Notes under the pieces: model-generated | What the model was told of the DNA's origin: nothing | What the model saw: the letters and a program-made list of their open reading frames with translations, nothing else | The model's database searches: none | Shown here: piece by piece, positions 9,401-19,971 of the stretch | Layout: each line of letters starts with the position of its first letter | Numbering within the stretch: position 1 is the stretch's first letter | Assembly: GCF_016863015.1 (NCBI RefSeq) | Contig: NZ_BOOB01000045.1 | Span: forward strand, 1 to 64,000 | DNA from: Microbispora amethystogenes | GTDB taxonomy: Bacteria; Actinomycetota; Actinomycetes; Streptosporangiales; Streptosporangiaceae | Length of the DNA stretch: 64,000 nucleotides | Direction: 5' to 3' | Translations under genes and position numbers: made by a program

Positions 9401-9928
9401 GGGGAGAAGGCGGGCGACCGGATCGCGATCGCGTACGCGCGGGGGCTGCACAAGCTGCTGGCGTACAAGGACGAGTACGAGGTCGCGCGGCTGCACCTCG
9501 ACCCGGTGGAGCGCGCCAGGCGCGAGCGGGAGTTCGGCGCGGACGCCGACGTGTCGGTGCTGCTGCATCCGCCGCTGCTGCGGGCGATGGGCCTGAAGCG
9601 GAAGATCAGGCTGCGCCGATCGGCCGGCGTCGTGTTCCGCGGGCTGCGGGCCGCCCGCGCGCTGCGCGGCACCGCGGCCGACGTGTTCGGGTACGCCGCC
9701 GTCCGCAGGGTGGAGCGCACGCTGCCCGGGGAGTACCGCGAGCTGGTGCGGCGGGCCCTCGACCGGCTCACCCCGGCGAACGCCGCCGCCGTCGCCGAGA
9801 TCGCCGCGCTGCCGGACATGATCCGCGGCTACGAGGGCATCAAGCTCGCCAGGGTGGCCGAGTTCCGCGACCGGGCCGCGGCCCTTCTCGCCCGGCTGGA
9901 CGACCCATCACCCGTGGAGGAGCAGTGA
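6488..9928 (+). CDS. indolepyruvate ferredoxin oxidoreductase, alpha-beta fused
   Basis: About 1146 aa. AGGAGGT at 6477-6483 supports GTG 6488 or GTG 6494, not the upstream in-frame start. The N-terminal half has the thiamine-diphosphate enzyme architecture (SGYPGSPLGG, then FCSGCPHNIST and GIGCHAMV, and MGGEGALWFG). Around residue 620, VNERVCEGCGDCG and a later CNSDLSCLKGDCP supply [4Fe-4S] cysteines. LPGIGGTGVVTVSQIL begins the gamma/IorB-like domain, and a helical C-terminal extension follows. It oxidatively decarboxylates aryl- or branched-chain 2-oxo acids to acyl-CoA with ferredoxin. The acyl-CoA dehydrogenase gene overlaps it by 4 bp, matching a catabolic relay. Substrate specificity is inferred from family. 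Confidence 0.92.
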   Translation: MSVSMSPRPVSLDDRYAAESGTVLMSGVQALVRLTLEQRLLDEARGLDTRVFVSGYPGSPLGGVDLEMARAARFLAAAGVVARPALNEELAATAVAGTQLLDQLPGRRHEGVTGFWYGKNPGLDRAADAIRHGNIAGTAALGGAVAWIGDDPGSKSSTVPSTCEPMCQSLTMPLFAPGSVAEIIELGLHAVALSRATGLWAGMKIVTDVADSSATVDLGPLRAGVPAPDRTPRGAPPTLVGPASLDAEHDMLTRRLGLAREYARAQGLNRVTHDAPRATTGVLASGTSYAVVLRALADLGLDETAMDDLGLRLIRLAMPYPLAYDHLADMAAGLDRVLVVEDKVPFLEGHLKQALYDTDHRPDVVGRELLTARGALAAEDVAEALAVCLGRERLPRRPVALSARPAARPLLPLVAARTPYFCSGCPHNISTRASDDTLVGPGIGCHAMVALHTEGRGRQVGITQMGGEGALWFGLAPFTSDRHFTQNLGDGTFHHSGSLAIRAAVAAEVPITYKLLYNDAVAMTGGQRAEGRLDVPALTRSLAAEGVRRIVVTTPEPETYRGVRLAPIASVRHRDDLPAVERELAEVDGVTVLIHDDRCAAEERRLRKRGKLPTPTAKVVVNERVCEGCGDCGDASTCLSVQPVETEFGRKTRIHQASCNSDLSCLKGDCPSFLLVEPRPRSQARDAVPAPPVALTEPAPRFSGRPVLLRLPGIGGTGVVTVSQILQMAAHLDGLHAAGLDQTGLAQKGGPVVSDVRVSPHPITGSVRATRGAADVLLCFDVLGAAADGTLAVASPGRTVAVVNTAIVPTAAMISGRAALPGPEEALARLESVTVPGGNVHLDAGALSDALFGDHMPANLLLVGAAYQHGCLPFSADAIERAIRLNGAAVETNLAAFRWGRAAVLDREAVFRAAIPGTFVPEENAEGNADETLEDALAVRIADLTGYQNAGYAGSYAREVRRVAALAAERAGEKAGDRIAIAYARGLHKLLAYKDEYEVARLHLDPVERARREREFGADADVSVLLHPPLLRAMGLKRKIRLRRSAGVVFRGLRAARALRGTAADVFGYAAVRRVERTLPGEYRELVRRALDRLTPANAAAVAEIAALPDMIRGYEGIKLARVAEFRDRAAALLARLDDPSPVEEQ

Positions 9929-11064
9929 CCGTCGAGCGGCTGCTGCCCGGGCAGGACGCCCGGGACCTGATCGAGCTGACCCGGGAGATCGCCGACAAGG
10001 AGCTCGCCCGCCGGGCCGACGAGCACGAGCGCGCCGAGACCTATCCCGAGGGGCTGTTCGCCACGCTCGGCTCCGCCGGGCTGCTCGGCCTGCCCTATCC
10101 GGAGGAGTACGGCGGGAGCGGCCAGCCGTACGAGGTGTATCTCCAGGTGATCGAGGAACTCGCGGCGCGGTGGGCGGCCGTCGCGGTCGCGGTCAGCGTC
10201 CACACGCTGGCCTGCTTCCCCCTGGCGGCGTACGGCACGGCAGAGCAGCGGGAGCGCTGGCTGCCGGACATGCTGGCCGGGCGGCTGATCGGCGGCTACA
10301 GCCTGTCGGAGCCGCAGGCCGGCTCGGACGCCGCCGCCCTGGCGTGCAAGGCCGAGAAGACCGAGGGCGGCTACCGGATCACCGGCACCAAGGCGTGGAT
10401 CACGCACGGCGGCCGGGCGGACTTCTACGCGTTGTTCGCCCGCACCGGCCCGGGCCCGCGCGGCGTCTCCTGCTTCCTCGCGCCCGGGGCGGCCGAGGGC
10501 CTGACGTTCGGCCGCCCCGAGGAGAAGATGGGCCTGCACGCCATCCCGACCACCACCGCGCACTGGGACGGCGCGCTGATCGAGGCGGACCGGCTCGTCG
10601 GCGCGGAGGGACAGGGCCTCTCCATCGCCTTCGGGGCGCTCGACTCCGGCAGGCTGGGCATCGCCGCCTGCGCGACCGGCCTCGCCCAGGCCGCGCTCGA
10701 CGAGGCCGTCGCGTACGCCAAGGAGCGTGAGACGTTCGGCAAGAAGATCATCGACCACCAGGGGCTCGGCTTCCTGCTCGCCGACATGGCCGCCGGAGTC
10801 GACGCCGCCCGCGCCACCTACATCGACGCGGCCCGCCGCCGCGACGCCGGCCTGCCGTACAGCAGGCAGGCCAGCGTCGCCAAGCTGGTCGCGACCGACA
10901 CCGCGATGCGGGTCACCACCGACGCGGTCCAGGTCTTCGGCGGGTACGGCTACACGCGCGAGTTCCGGGTCGAGCGCTACATGCGCGAAGCGAAGATCAT
11001 GCAGATCTTCGAGGGCACCAACCAGATCCAGCGCCTCGTCATCAGCCGCCACCTCGCCAGGTAG
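9925..11064 (+). CDS. acyl-CoA dehydrogenase
   Basis: 379 aa. The GTG start overlaps the previous stop as GTGA, so translation is coupled. Standard family features in order: N-terminal helical domain, YSLSEPQAGSDAAAL (FAD/substrate binding), GTKAWITHGG, RETFGKKIIDHQG, QVFGGYGYTREFRVERYMRE, and IFEGTNQIQRLVISRHLAR. The catalytic Glu is expected in the FEGTNQIQ region. It would oxidise the acyl-CoA made by the coupled 2-oxo acid oxidoreductase. The 3' end is unusual in being duplicated as a remnant 2.4 kb downstream (13438-13497), on the far side of an accessory island. Confidence 0.93.
   Translation: MTVERLLPGQDARDLIELTREIADKELARRADEHERAETYPEGLFATLGSAGLLGLPYPEEYGGSGQPYEVYLQVIEELAARWAAVAVAVSVHTLACFPLAAYGTAEQRERWLPDMLAGRLIGGYSLSEPQAGSDAAALACKAEKTEGGYRITGTKAWITHGGRADFYALFARTGPGPRGVSCFLAPGAAEGLTFGRPEEKMGLHAIPTTTAHWDGALIEADRLVGAEGQGLSIAFGALDSGRLGIAACATGLAQAALDEAVAYAKERETFGKKIIDHQGLGFLLADMAAGVDAARATYIDAARRRDAGLPYSRQASVAKLVATDTAMRVTTDAVQVFGGYGYTREFRVERYMREAKIMQIFEGTNQIQRLVISRHLAR
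11022..11058 (+). repeat. direct repeat, copy 1 (inside acyl-CoA dehydrogenase 3' end)
   Basis: 37 bp matching 13455-13491 at 36 positions. It encodes NQIQRLVISRHLA-type C-terminal residues, and together with copy 2 bounds the 11.06-13.45 kb island. Confidence 0.85.
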
Positions 11065-11091
11065 CTCATCGACCTGGTCGAAGCGCCACCG

Positions 11092-11730
11092 TCACTGGAG
11101 CCTGTAGACCCAGTACGCTCCCTGCCGGCCGGAGATGGCGTACGGCGTGCTTACAGCAGCCGGATAGCCGTACGTCGTGGGGATCTTGTTGCCCCGTGTC
11201 CTGTCCCGGGAGGCCTCGGGGGTGTCGTAGACGCTCTCGACGGTGATGGGGACCTTGCTCCCGGCCTGCTGGGCCGCGGCGAGGAGGTCACTGTGGAAGA
11301 TCTGGAGGCGGGCCTTGCAGCCCGTGCACGGCCCGATGTTGCTGATCAGGATGACCTGGATGCTTTGGGCGGCGACGCCGAGTCCTTGATCGGTGATCCA
11401 CTCGTAGGCGTCGAGCAGAGTGGTGACCTCGCTGTCCTGCTGCGAGAGCTTGGCCTCGTCCAGGCTGATCTCCGCGGGACGTGCGGCGCCGTCTGCCGTC
11501 GTGAGGGTGTACCAGCCCTGGCCGGACCTGGGTGCTGCGACCGGGGTCAGGTAACAGTTCTCACCGTCGCCCTCGGACGGGATGTTGCCGTCGACGATCA
11601 CCATCATGCGGGAGTACAGCCCGGGTTCCCCTACTTGATGGTCCTTTGCGGCGCATTCGTGGAGTATGCCCAGTTCTCGCACGATTGCCTGGGTTCGCGG
11701 GTCAGGGTTTTGGGCGTGAGTATGTGACAT
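11092..11730 (-). CDS. deaminase-fold protein of unknown function
   Basis: 212 aa, no signal peptide or membrane segment. The region DSEVTTLLDAYEWITDQ (99-115), then QVILISNIGPCTGC (125-138), has the order and spacing of the zinc deaminase fold used by toxin-type nucleic-acid deaminases: a helix-borne xSE motif, a beta strand, then PCxxC. The usual first zinc ligand His/Cys is Asp99 here, while Glu101, Cys135 and Cys138 are present. The first 95 residues contain two isolated Cys and a beta-rich GWYTLTTADG segment. It converges on the acyl-CoA dehydrogenase gene and opens the accessory island. It could be a stand-alone deaminase, an effector domain or an inactive relative. The fold call is by motif only. 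Confidence 0.45.
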   Translation of the reverse strand: MSHTHAQNPDPRTQAIVRELGILHECAAKDHQVGEPGLYSRMMVIVDGNIPSEGDGENCYLTPVAAPRSGQGWYTLTTADGAARPAEISLDEAKLSQQDSEVTTLLDAYEWITDQGLGVAAQSIQVILISNIGPCTGCKARLQIFHSDLLAAAQQAGSKVPITVESVYDTPEASRDRTRGNKIPTTYGYPAAVSTPYAISGRQGAYWVYRLQ

Positions 11731-11826
11731 CGTTGTCCTCTTCGATCCGGGGACTCCACCTTCTCACCAAGAAAGAGGGAATCAAGGGCGGCCGTTGTCC
11801 GCTTCCGGCCAGGTCGGTTGTGCGGC

Positions 11827-11973
11827 TCAGCTGATCCAGTCGACGAAAACGCCGATGGGCACGCACGCGGCGAGGCCGAGCGCGAAGAAGAGCAACTGCT
11901 CGCGCCGCTGCTTCTCGCAGGAAAGCGTGTACGGCCGCGGCTTTACTTCTGGATATTGCGGCCGGCTGTTCAT
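11827..11973 (-). CDS. possible 48-aa single-pass membrane protein
   Basis: Short reading frame from ATG 11973 to TGA. The first 25 residues are polar and basic (MNSRPQYPEVKPRPYTLSC start, then KQRRE). The rest is one hydrophobic helix (LLFFALGLAACVPIGVFV) ending DWIS. Third positions are mostly G/C, as in real genes here, but there is no good ribosome site, so the call is tentative. It lies between the deaminase-fold gene and the pentapeptide-repeat gene, inside the island. Confidence 0.35.
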   Translation of the reverse strand: MNSRPQYPEVKPRPYTLSCEKQRREQLLFFALGLAACVPIGVFVDWIS

Positions 11974-12053
11974 GCGCGGCAGCCGGCGCATTATGTCCCG
12001 GCAGGTCTACGCAATCGTCATCATCCTCGTGGCCGGTTTCCGCCCGTACCCTC

Positions 12054-13404
12054 GTGGTGAAGCGATGCAATGAGGGCATGACGGTCAGACGGTCTCGAGT
12101 CCTGCGCACGGCGGTGGCGTCGGCTGCGCTCCTGGCGTCCGCCATCGCGGGTGCCGCCCTGGCCTCCGCGCGCACCGATGCGCGGCCCCCGCAGCGTCTC
12201 CCTGTCGCAGCGGGAGAGCCTCCGCCGGATCTCTCCTCGGCGGCCGCGTCCCCGTCGGCGCGCCGCGGCCGGCGGCTACTGCGAGCGCTCCTCTTGGCAC
12301 TGCTCCTCGCCGGCATCGCAGCCGCCGCGTGGGGCGCCCTGTCGCCGCTGTCGCTTGACTGGGTGCGCTGGACGCTGGCTGGCCTGGCCCTGGCCGCGAC
12401 GGCATCCCTGACGATCGCCTTCCTGGTCGGGCCCGCGGCTCGGTACCTATCTGGCGAACGCAGACCACTCACCGAAATCGAGCGTACGCAGATGACCGCG
12501 AGTGAGCGGGTGGAAGCCCTCAACGCCGCCCGCCACACTCTGATCCAGGCTGCCACCGGCCTCGTCGTCATCGGTGGTGTCGCCTTCACCGCACTCGGCC
12601 TTTGGTACACCGCCCGTACTGTTGAAACTGCCCGGGAAAGCCAGATCACCGATCGCTACACCAAGGCCGTCGAACAACTCGGCTCCACCAAACAGGACGT
12701 ACGCCTAGGCGGCATCTACGCACTCCAGCGCTTGGCCGCCGACTCCCCCCCGCGACAAAGACACCATCCGCAATGTGCTGGCAGCCTTCGTTCGCAATCA
12801 CGACTTCTGCGCCTTAACCGGACAGGCGAAGCCCCTCAAGGACTGCACTGCTTCGGACCGAGATGCTATCGCCGAGATGCCGCGTACCAGGCCAGGGGCC
12901 GACGTACACGCAGCTCTCATCATCGCCCCCACGCTCGCTGATCACACTGATTTCAATGCTTATGCTGACTTCTCGCGAGTGCGCTTCCCGCGAGCCGATC
13001 TGAGCCGCATGGCATTGAGCGACACGTTCATGACGGACGCGAATGGGAGGGCCGTCTACCTCCCCACCATCGACCTGAGCGGGGCGATGCTGATGGGTGC
13101 GGACCTGTACGACGCAATGCTGATCGGGACGATCCTCGAGGAAGCGGACCTGCGCGGGGCGTTTCTGAGAGATGCGAACTTGAAAGGCGCGGACTTGAGT
13201 TTTTCGGATCTGCGTTGGGCGGACTTGCGGGGCGCGGCCCTTGAACAGGGAAAACTGCACTGGGCGAACCTGACAGGGGCAGACCTGAGGGGGGCGCACT
13301 TGGACGGTGCGGACTTAACCGGCGCAAACCTGCACGGTGTACGTGGAATGACCGAAAAGCAGATACGGGCAGCAGCCATCGTCGATTCGGCGACGCAGTT
13401 CTGA
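12054..13404 (+). pseudogene. membrane pentapeptide-repeat protein, frameshifted
   Basis: Two abutting frames together make one protein. The first (GTG 12054 or ATG 12078 to about 12745) has two or three membrane segments, ending in QAATGLVVIGGVAFTALGLWYTARTV, then the family signature QITDRYTKAVEQLGS and [16 protein letters not shown]. The second (from about 12770) continues with [13 protein letters not shown] and then pentapeptide repeats of A(D/N)LxG type ([19 protein letters not shown]...), ending at 13404. The break is a run of seven C at 12745-12751; six C would restore one frame of about 450 aa. It may be a true mutation, slippage-based switching or a sequencing error. Lower GC than neighbours. 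Function of such proteins is unknown. Confidence 0.8.
12745..12751 (+). other. C7 homopolymer at frameshift
   Basis: Run of seven C at the exact point where the pentapeptide-repeat gene changes frame. Removing one C joins [15 protein letters not shown] in frame. Confidence 0.8.
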
Positions 13405-13437
13405 GGGCGCTCGGCAAAGCCCATCACGTGCGCGGCC

Positions 13438-13497
13438 AATTTCGCGGGTGCCGGCCAGATCCAGCACCTCGTCATCAGCCGCCACCTCGCCCGCTGA
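13438..13497 (+). pseudogene. 3'-end remnant of an acyl-CoA dehydrogenase gene
   Basis: In one frame the DNA reads NFAGAGQIQHLVISRHLAR followed by TGA. This matches the C-terminus of the intact dehydrogenase at 11064 (FEGTNQIQRLVISRHLAR). No other part of the gene is present. It is either the displaced original end of the upstream gene after insertion of the island, or a leftover of a lost paralog. Confidence 0.75.
13455..13491 (+). repeat. direct repeat, copy 2
   Basis: Same orientation and 36/37 identity to 11022-11058. Confidence 0.85.
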
Positions 13498-13582
13498 CGG
13501 CCGCGTGCGGCGCCGGGCCCACGCGTTAGCCTCGTTCCGGAGTCTCATGCCTGGACGACGCGGAGAAAGGTGCGTGCGGCGG

Positions 13583-13918
13583 ATGACCGAGGCAGACCCG
13601 CACATCCATGTTGAGCAGAAGGTCATGCAGGCCGGTGCCGGCTACCGCAATCTGCTCGCGTCGTCGCTGGGGCGCGCGCCCGACGCGCCGGGCGTCGTCA
13701 CCACCGGATGCGGACTGCAGGTGCCCTACGCGATGACCTCGCCCCGCCCGGAGAGCGTCACCTGCCTCGCGTGCCGCGAGCACGCGCACCGGGAGCACCT
13801 GCGCTACGCCGAGCAGGTGGAGCGCCTGGGCCGGATGCCCGGCGCCCCCGTGACCGGCGCCCAGGCGGCCGAGGCCGCGCGATGGGCCCGGGACCTCGCG
13901 AAGCGGTTCTCCGGCTGA
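13583..13918 (+). CDS. small hypothetical protein with CxxC-type cysteines
   Basis: 111 aa from ATG 13583 (GAAAGG 12 nt upstream; an in-frame GTG at 13574 is possible). It begins with a short polar helix (HIHVEQKVMQAGAGYRNLL). A central segment follows with TTGCGLQVPYAMTSPRPESVTCLACREHAHREH, where Cys, CxxC and His residues could bind a metal. The C-terminal half is helical. I do not recognise the family. It lies just outside the island and upstream of an FMN reductase gene in the same direction, 91 bp away. Confidence 0.6.
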   Translation: MTEADPHIHVEQKVMQAGAGYRNLLASSLGRAPDAPGVVTTGCGLQVPYAMTSPRPESVTCLACREHAHREHLRYAEQVERLGRMPGAPVTGAQAAEAARWARDLAKRFSG

Positions 13919-14009
13919 CGCCCCCACCGGGCCACCCGCGCGATGCCTCTTTCGATCACGGCGTACCGTGGTGCGAGTTATGTCCCTTAGAGAGCTTTTT
14001 GGGGGAATC

Positions 14010-14585
14010 GTGGGGAAGCCGGTTCTGCAGATCGTCGTCGCCAGCACGCGTCCGGGGCGGACGGGGCTGCCGGTCGCGCGGTGGTTCCGGGAGCGCGCGG
14101 CGGCGCACGACGCCTTTGAGGTCGAGCTCGTCGACCTGGCGGAGGTGAACCTCCCGTTCCTGGACGAGCCCCACCACCCCCGGCTGCGGCAGTACGTCAA
14201 CCAGCACACCAAGGAGTGGAGTGCGACCGTCGAACGCGGCGACGCGTTCGTGTTCGTCACGCCGGAGTACAACTACGGCTTCAACGCGGTGCTGAAGAAC
14301 GCCATCGACTACCTGCACCACGAGTGGCAGTACAAGCCGGTCGGGTTCGTCAGCTACGGCGGCGTCTCCGCCGGGACGCGCGCGGTGCAGATGCTCAAGC
14401 AGGTCGTCACCACGCTGAAGATGGTGCCGGTGTCCGAGGCGGTCTCGATCCCGTTCGTCGCCCGGTTCCTCGACGAGGAGGGCCGCCTGCGGCCCAACGA
14501 CGTCATGGACGGTGCGGCGGACGCGATGCTGGCCGAGCTCGCCCGGCTGGCCGCCGCGCTGCGGGACCTGCGCCCCGCCGCCTGA
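14010..14585 (+). CDS. NAD(P)H-dependent FMN reductase
   Basis: 191 aa from GTG 14010, preceded by GGGGGA at 14001-14006; in-frame starts further upstream lack a site. Flavodoxin-like fold: QIVVASTRPGRTG (phosphate-binding loop), FVFVTPEYNYGFNAVLKNAIDYL (the PEYN motif at the flavin) and VGFVSYGGVSAGTRAV. Members reduce FMN, quinones or azo compounds with NAD(P)H. A second paralog lies at 48922-49512. No clear partner gene is adjacent, so the physiological substrate is unknown. Confidence 0.88.
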   Translation: MGKPVLQIVVASTRPGRTGLPVARWFRERAAAHDAFEVELVDLAEVNLPFLDEPHHPRLRQYVNQHTKEWSATVERGDAFVFVTPEYNYGFNAVLKNAIDYLHHEWQYKPVGFVSYGGVSAGTRAVQMLKQVVTTLKMVPVSEAVSIPFVARFLDEEGRLRPNDVMDGAADAMLAELARLAAALRDLRPAA

Positions 14586-14621
14586 CGCCCGCATCCCGGC
14601 CGGGAATCCGACCCGGAAGGG

Positions 14622-15344
14622 TCACCCGGGCAGGGAGCCGGTCTCGGGGTCCCGTCCGGTCAGGCAGTAGATCCCGCCGGCCGGGTCGCGCATGACGATC
14701 CAGTGCCGCCCGCGCGCCACGAACGCCGCCCCGTGCCGCTCGTGCCGTACGCGGGCGGCCTCGGGGTCGGCGCAGGCCAGGTCGAGGTGAGCGGTGCGGC
14801 CCGGCCCGTCGCCGAGCCGCTGCAGCAGGAGGCGTACGGGCATGCCCGGGCTTCTCAGCACCGTGAACTCGGGCAGCGAGCCGCTGAGCGGGGGCCATCC
14901 GGTCAGCGCCGCCCAGAACGCCACCTCCTCGTCGTACGCGCCGGGCGCGATGTCGAGGCAGACCTGGTCGAGGCGGGTGGCGGCGACCACGGGCGGCCGC
15001 CGGGCCGCCCCCTCCCACGGCGTGAGGCAGAACGCCCTGCCCTCGGGGGAGCGGAGCCCGGCCCAGCCGCCGTGGTCGGCCGCGACGGCGGCGCCGAGCG
15101 CGACGGCCCTGGCCAGCTCCGCGCGGACGTCGTCCACCTCCAGATCGACGTGGGCTCCGCCGCCGTCCCGCACCGCCTGGAGCTTCACGCAGGCGTCGCC
15201 GTCCTCCGGCAGCAGCGTGGCCCACTCTCCGTCGTCACCCCTGGGGGCCGACAGCCGGGTGCCGGTGACGGCGGTCCAGAACGCCGCGCCCGCCGCGAAA
15301 CGGTCGCGCGGCCGGTCGACGAAGGCCACGATCCAGCGCACCAT
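14622..15344 (-). CDS. VOC superfamily protein (two glyoxalase-like domains)
   Basis: 240 aa from ATG 15344. Two similar betaalphabetabetabeta units are visible: residues 1-118 (MVRWIVAFVDRP...HVDLEVDDV...GRAFCLTPW) and 125-240 (LDQVCLDIAPG...TAHLDLACAD...GGIYCLTGRDP). Each has a His in HVDL/HLDL and a terminal FCL/YCL strand typical of the Glyoxalase_6 group in actinomycetes. Substrate unknown. An ORF extension upstream to 15482 is Arg/Gly-rich and unlikely to be translated. It is separated from the SGNH/VCBS gene by 70 bp, same strand. Confidence 0.8.
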   Translation of the reverse strand: MVRWIVAFVDRPRDRFAAGAAFWTAVTGTRLSAPRGDDGEWATLLPEDGDACVKLQAVRDGGGAHVDLEVDDVRAELARAVALGAAVAADHGGWAGLRSPEGRAFCLTPWEGAARRPPVVAATRLDQVCLDIAPGAYDEEVAFWAALTGWPPLSGSLPEFTVLRSPGMPVRLLLQRLGDGPGRTAHLDLACADPEAARVRHERHGAAFVARGRHWIVMRDPAGGIYCLTGRDPETGSLPG

Positions 15345-15414
15345 GAGCGGGAGCCTAGTGCGCTCCCGCCGGTCCTCGCCCCGGGCGACCCCGGCGACCC
15401 CGGCGGTCGCGGCG

Positions 15415-18321
<2,907 letters not shown>

Positions 18322-18325
<4 letters not shown>

Positions 18326-18687
18326 CCGGCTCTGTTGACCAGCGACTGGCCCAGCGAGAGCCCGCCCGTCTGGTCCGCGCGGACGGCGGCGACCTGTTGG
18401 TTGATCAGCGTCTGCCACTGCTCCGGTCGCTCGCTGGTGTCGAAGTCGAGCGCCGCGACGAGGTCGTTGTCGTTGCCGGCCAGCGACCGGAGGCTTCCCG
18501 CCTCGCTCGCGCAGCCGACCCGCAGCGTCACGCCCCCGTCCCCGGCGGGCGAGCCGGCGAACGGCGAGGTGATCCGGGCGCACTGCCCGGCAGCGGCGGC
18601 GGCGACGGCCGGCCGGGCCGGACCGGCGACGGCCACGGCGAGGCAGAGCAGTAGGGCGACGAGGTGACCAGTTCTCCACCGCTGCAC
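18322..18687 (-). CDS. small secreted protein upstream of SGNH/VCBS gene
   Basis: 121 aa from GTG 18687, which follows GGAAGG by 9 nt. A signal peptide (HLVALLLCLAVAVAGPARPAVA) precedes a mature part with two Cys (GQCARITSPFAG; LRVGCASEAG) and a helical end (EQWQTLINQQVAAVRADQTGG). The stop codon overlaps the GTG of the next frame. The next frame lacks a signal peptide, so this segment may be the true N-terminus of the SGNH esterase, separated by a frameshift. No family recognised. Confidence 0.55.
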
Positions 18688-18872
18688 GGTTGTGGTCCTT
18701 CCAGGTGGACGGAGGCCTTTCCAAGGCACTGCGGATGGCTCAGGAAGCGGACGGCGGTCCTTCAACGTGCAGCCCGTCGAGCCCGGCAGGCAGGTCGCGA
18801 CGCGAGCAGTACCCCGCAGGCGGACAAGGGGGTGGGCAACCGCGACGGGAGTGGTGGTTCAGCTCCGGCTGC

Positions 18873-19750
18873 TCACGGCTCGCCGGTGTTCTCGGTGGTC
18901 ACGACCCGTGCCGCAGGTTCCGCGCCCCAGGCGGCGAGCAGCGGCAGGGTGCGCGCTGTCCGGGAGTGCGGGTCGACGGTGTAGAGAACGAGGTGCTGAT
19001 CGGTTACCTGCGGCGCGACCAGCAACTCGACATCGAACGTGAGATCACCCCCGACCGGGTGCCGGATGCGGCGTGGGGCCGAGGAGTACTCGCCGACGGG
19101 GTGGTCGTCCCACCAGCGCGCGACGTTCGGATCGGCTCGGCGGAGCTCGGCGATGTCGTGCCGCAGGCGGCGGTCCTGCGGGTGCCGTGCGGCCTCGCGA
19201 CGCAGACCGGCGACGGCCGCGTGGGCAGCGGCAGCCCAGTCGACGATGCGTTCGCGTGCGTCCGGGTCGAGCAGCAGGTATCGGGTGTAGGACGTCCCCG
19301 GCTCCATGGGGTGCCCGTAGACGGCGCAGAACAAGGCGTTCCGCGCCAGCACGATCCCGCGTCGTCCGATCACGAGGGCGGGCAGGTGGTCGAGCATGCT
19401 GATCACCCGGAGCAAGCCAGGATCCGGCCGTTGCGCGCGATAGGCGGTCGACCGCCCGCGGGGTGACCCGGGCGCGGCGAGGTCGTACAGGTGGGCGCGC
19501 TCGACCTCGTCCAGGCGTAGTGCCCCGGCCAACGCGTCGAGCACCTCGCGGGAGATGTTGGCCTGGCGGCCCTGCTCCAGTCGGCTGTAGTAGTCGGCAC
19601 TGATCCCGGCGAGCATGGCCAGTTCCCCCCCCGGCGCAGGCCCGGCACCCGGCGCTCGCCGGGCAGCGGGCTGATGCCGGCCTGCCCAGGGGTGAGCCGG
19701 TCCCGTCGCGAGCGCAGGAAGGCCGCCAACTGAGTTCGATCACGGACCAC
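18873..19750 (-). pseudogene. XRE-family regulator with MmyB ligand-binding domain, frameshifted
   Basis: The 5' frame (from GTG 19750) reads VVRDRTQLAAFLRSRRDRLTP and then VPGLRRGG, the start of the HTH. After a run of eight G (19625-19632 on the plus strand as C), the second frame continues AMLAGISADYYSRLEQGRQ, LLDPDARERIVDW and IRHPVGGDLTFDVELLVAP down to 18873. This is the MmyB-like family, with an HTH plus a PAS-like domain that binds small ligands. Six or nine G would restore the frame. Such regulators often control a neighbouring oxidoreductase, but none is adjacent. It could be a genuine pseudogene or a homopolymer sequencing error. Confidence 0.8.
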
Positions 19751-19971
19751 GTATGCGACGGTATACGGCAAACACCCGAATCCGGGTGGTCCTGTCATGC
19801 CCAGGCAGGCATGGTCCCTGACCGGCAACGACGAACGCCTCGACCCCGGAACCGACGCCCTCCGGGACGTCCTGTCAATCGCCGTTCCAGGCTGCGGGCC
19901 GCCCTCGTCGAACGTGCCGGCAGGTCGAGCTGGTGTCCGGGGATCTCCGACGCGCGCGTCGCTCAGATACG

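Noticed and set aside
6386-9568. 1060-residue open frame on the minus strand
   Set aside because: It is the shadow of the indolepyruvate oxidoreductase gene. Composition is His/Arg/Gly-rich without any recognisable domain, and the plus-strand protein is clear.
18397-18654. Plus-strand frame over the small secreted gene
   Set aside because: Lies antisense to a gene with a good ribosome site and signal peptide.
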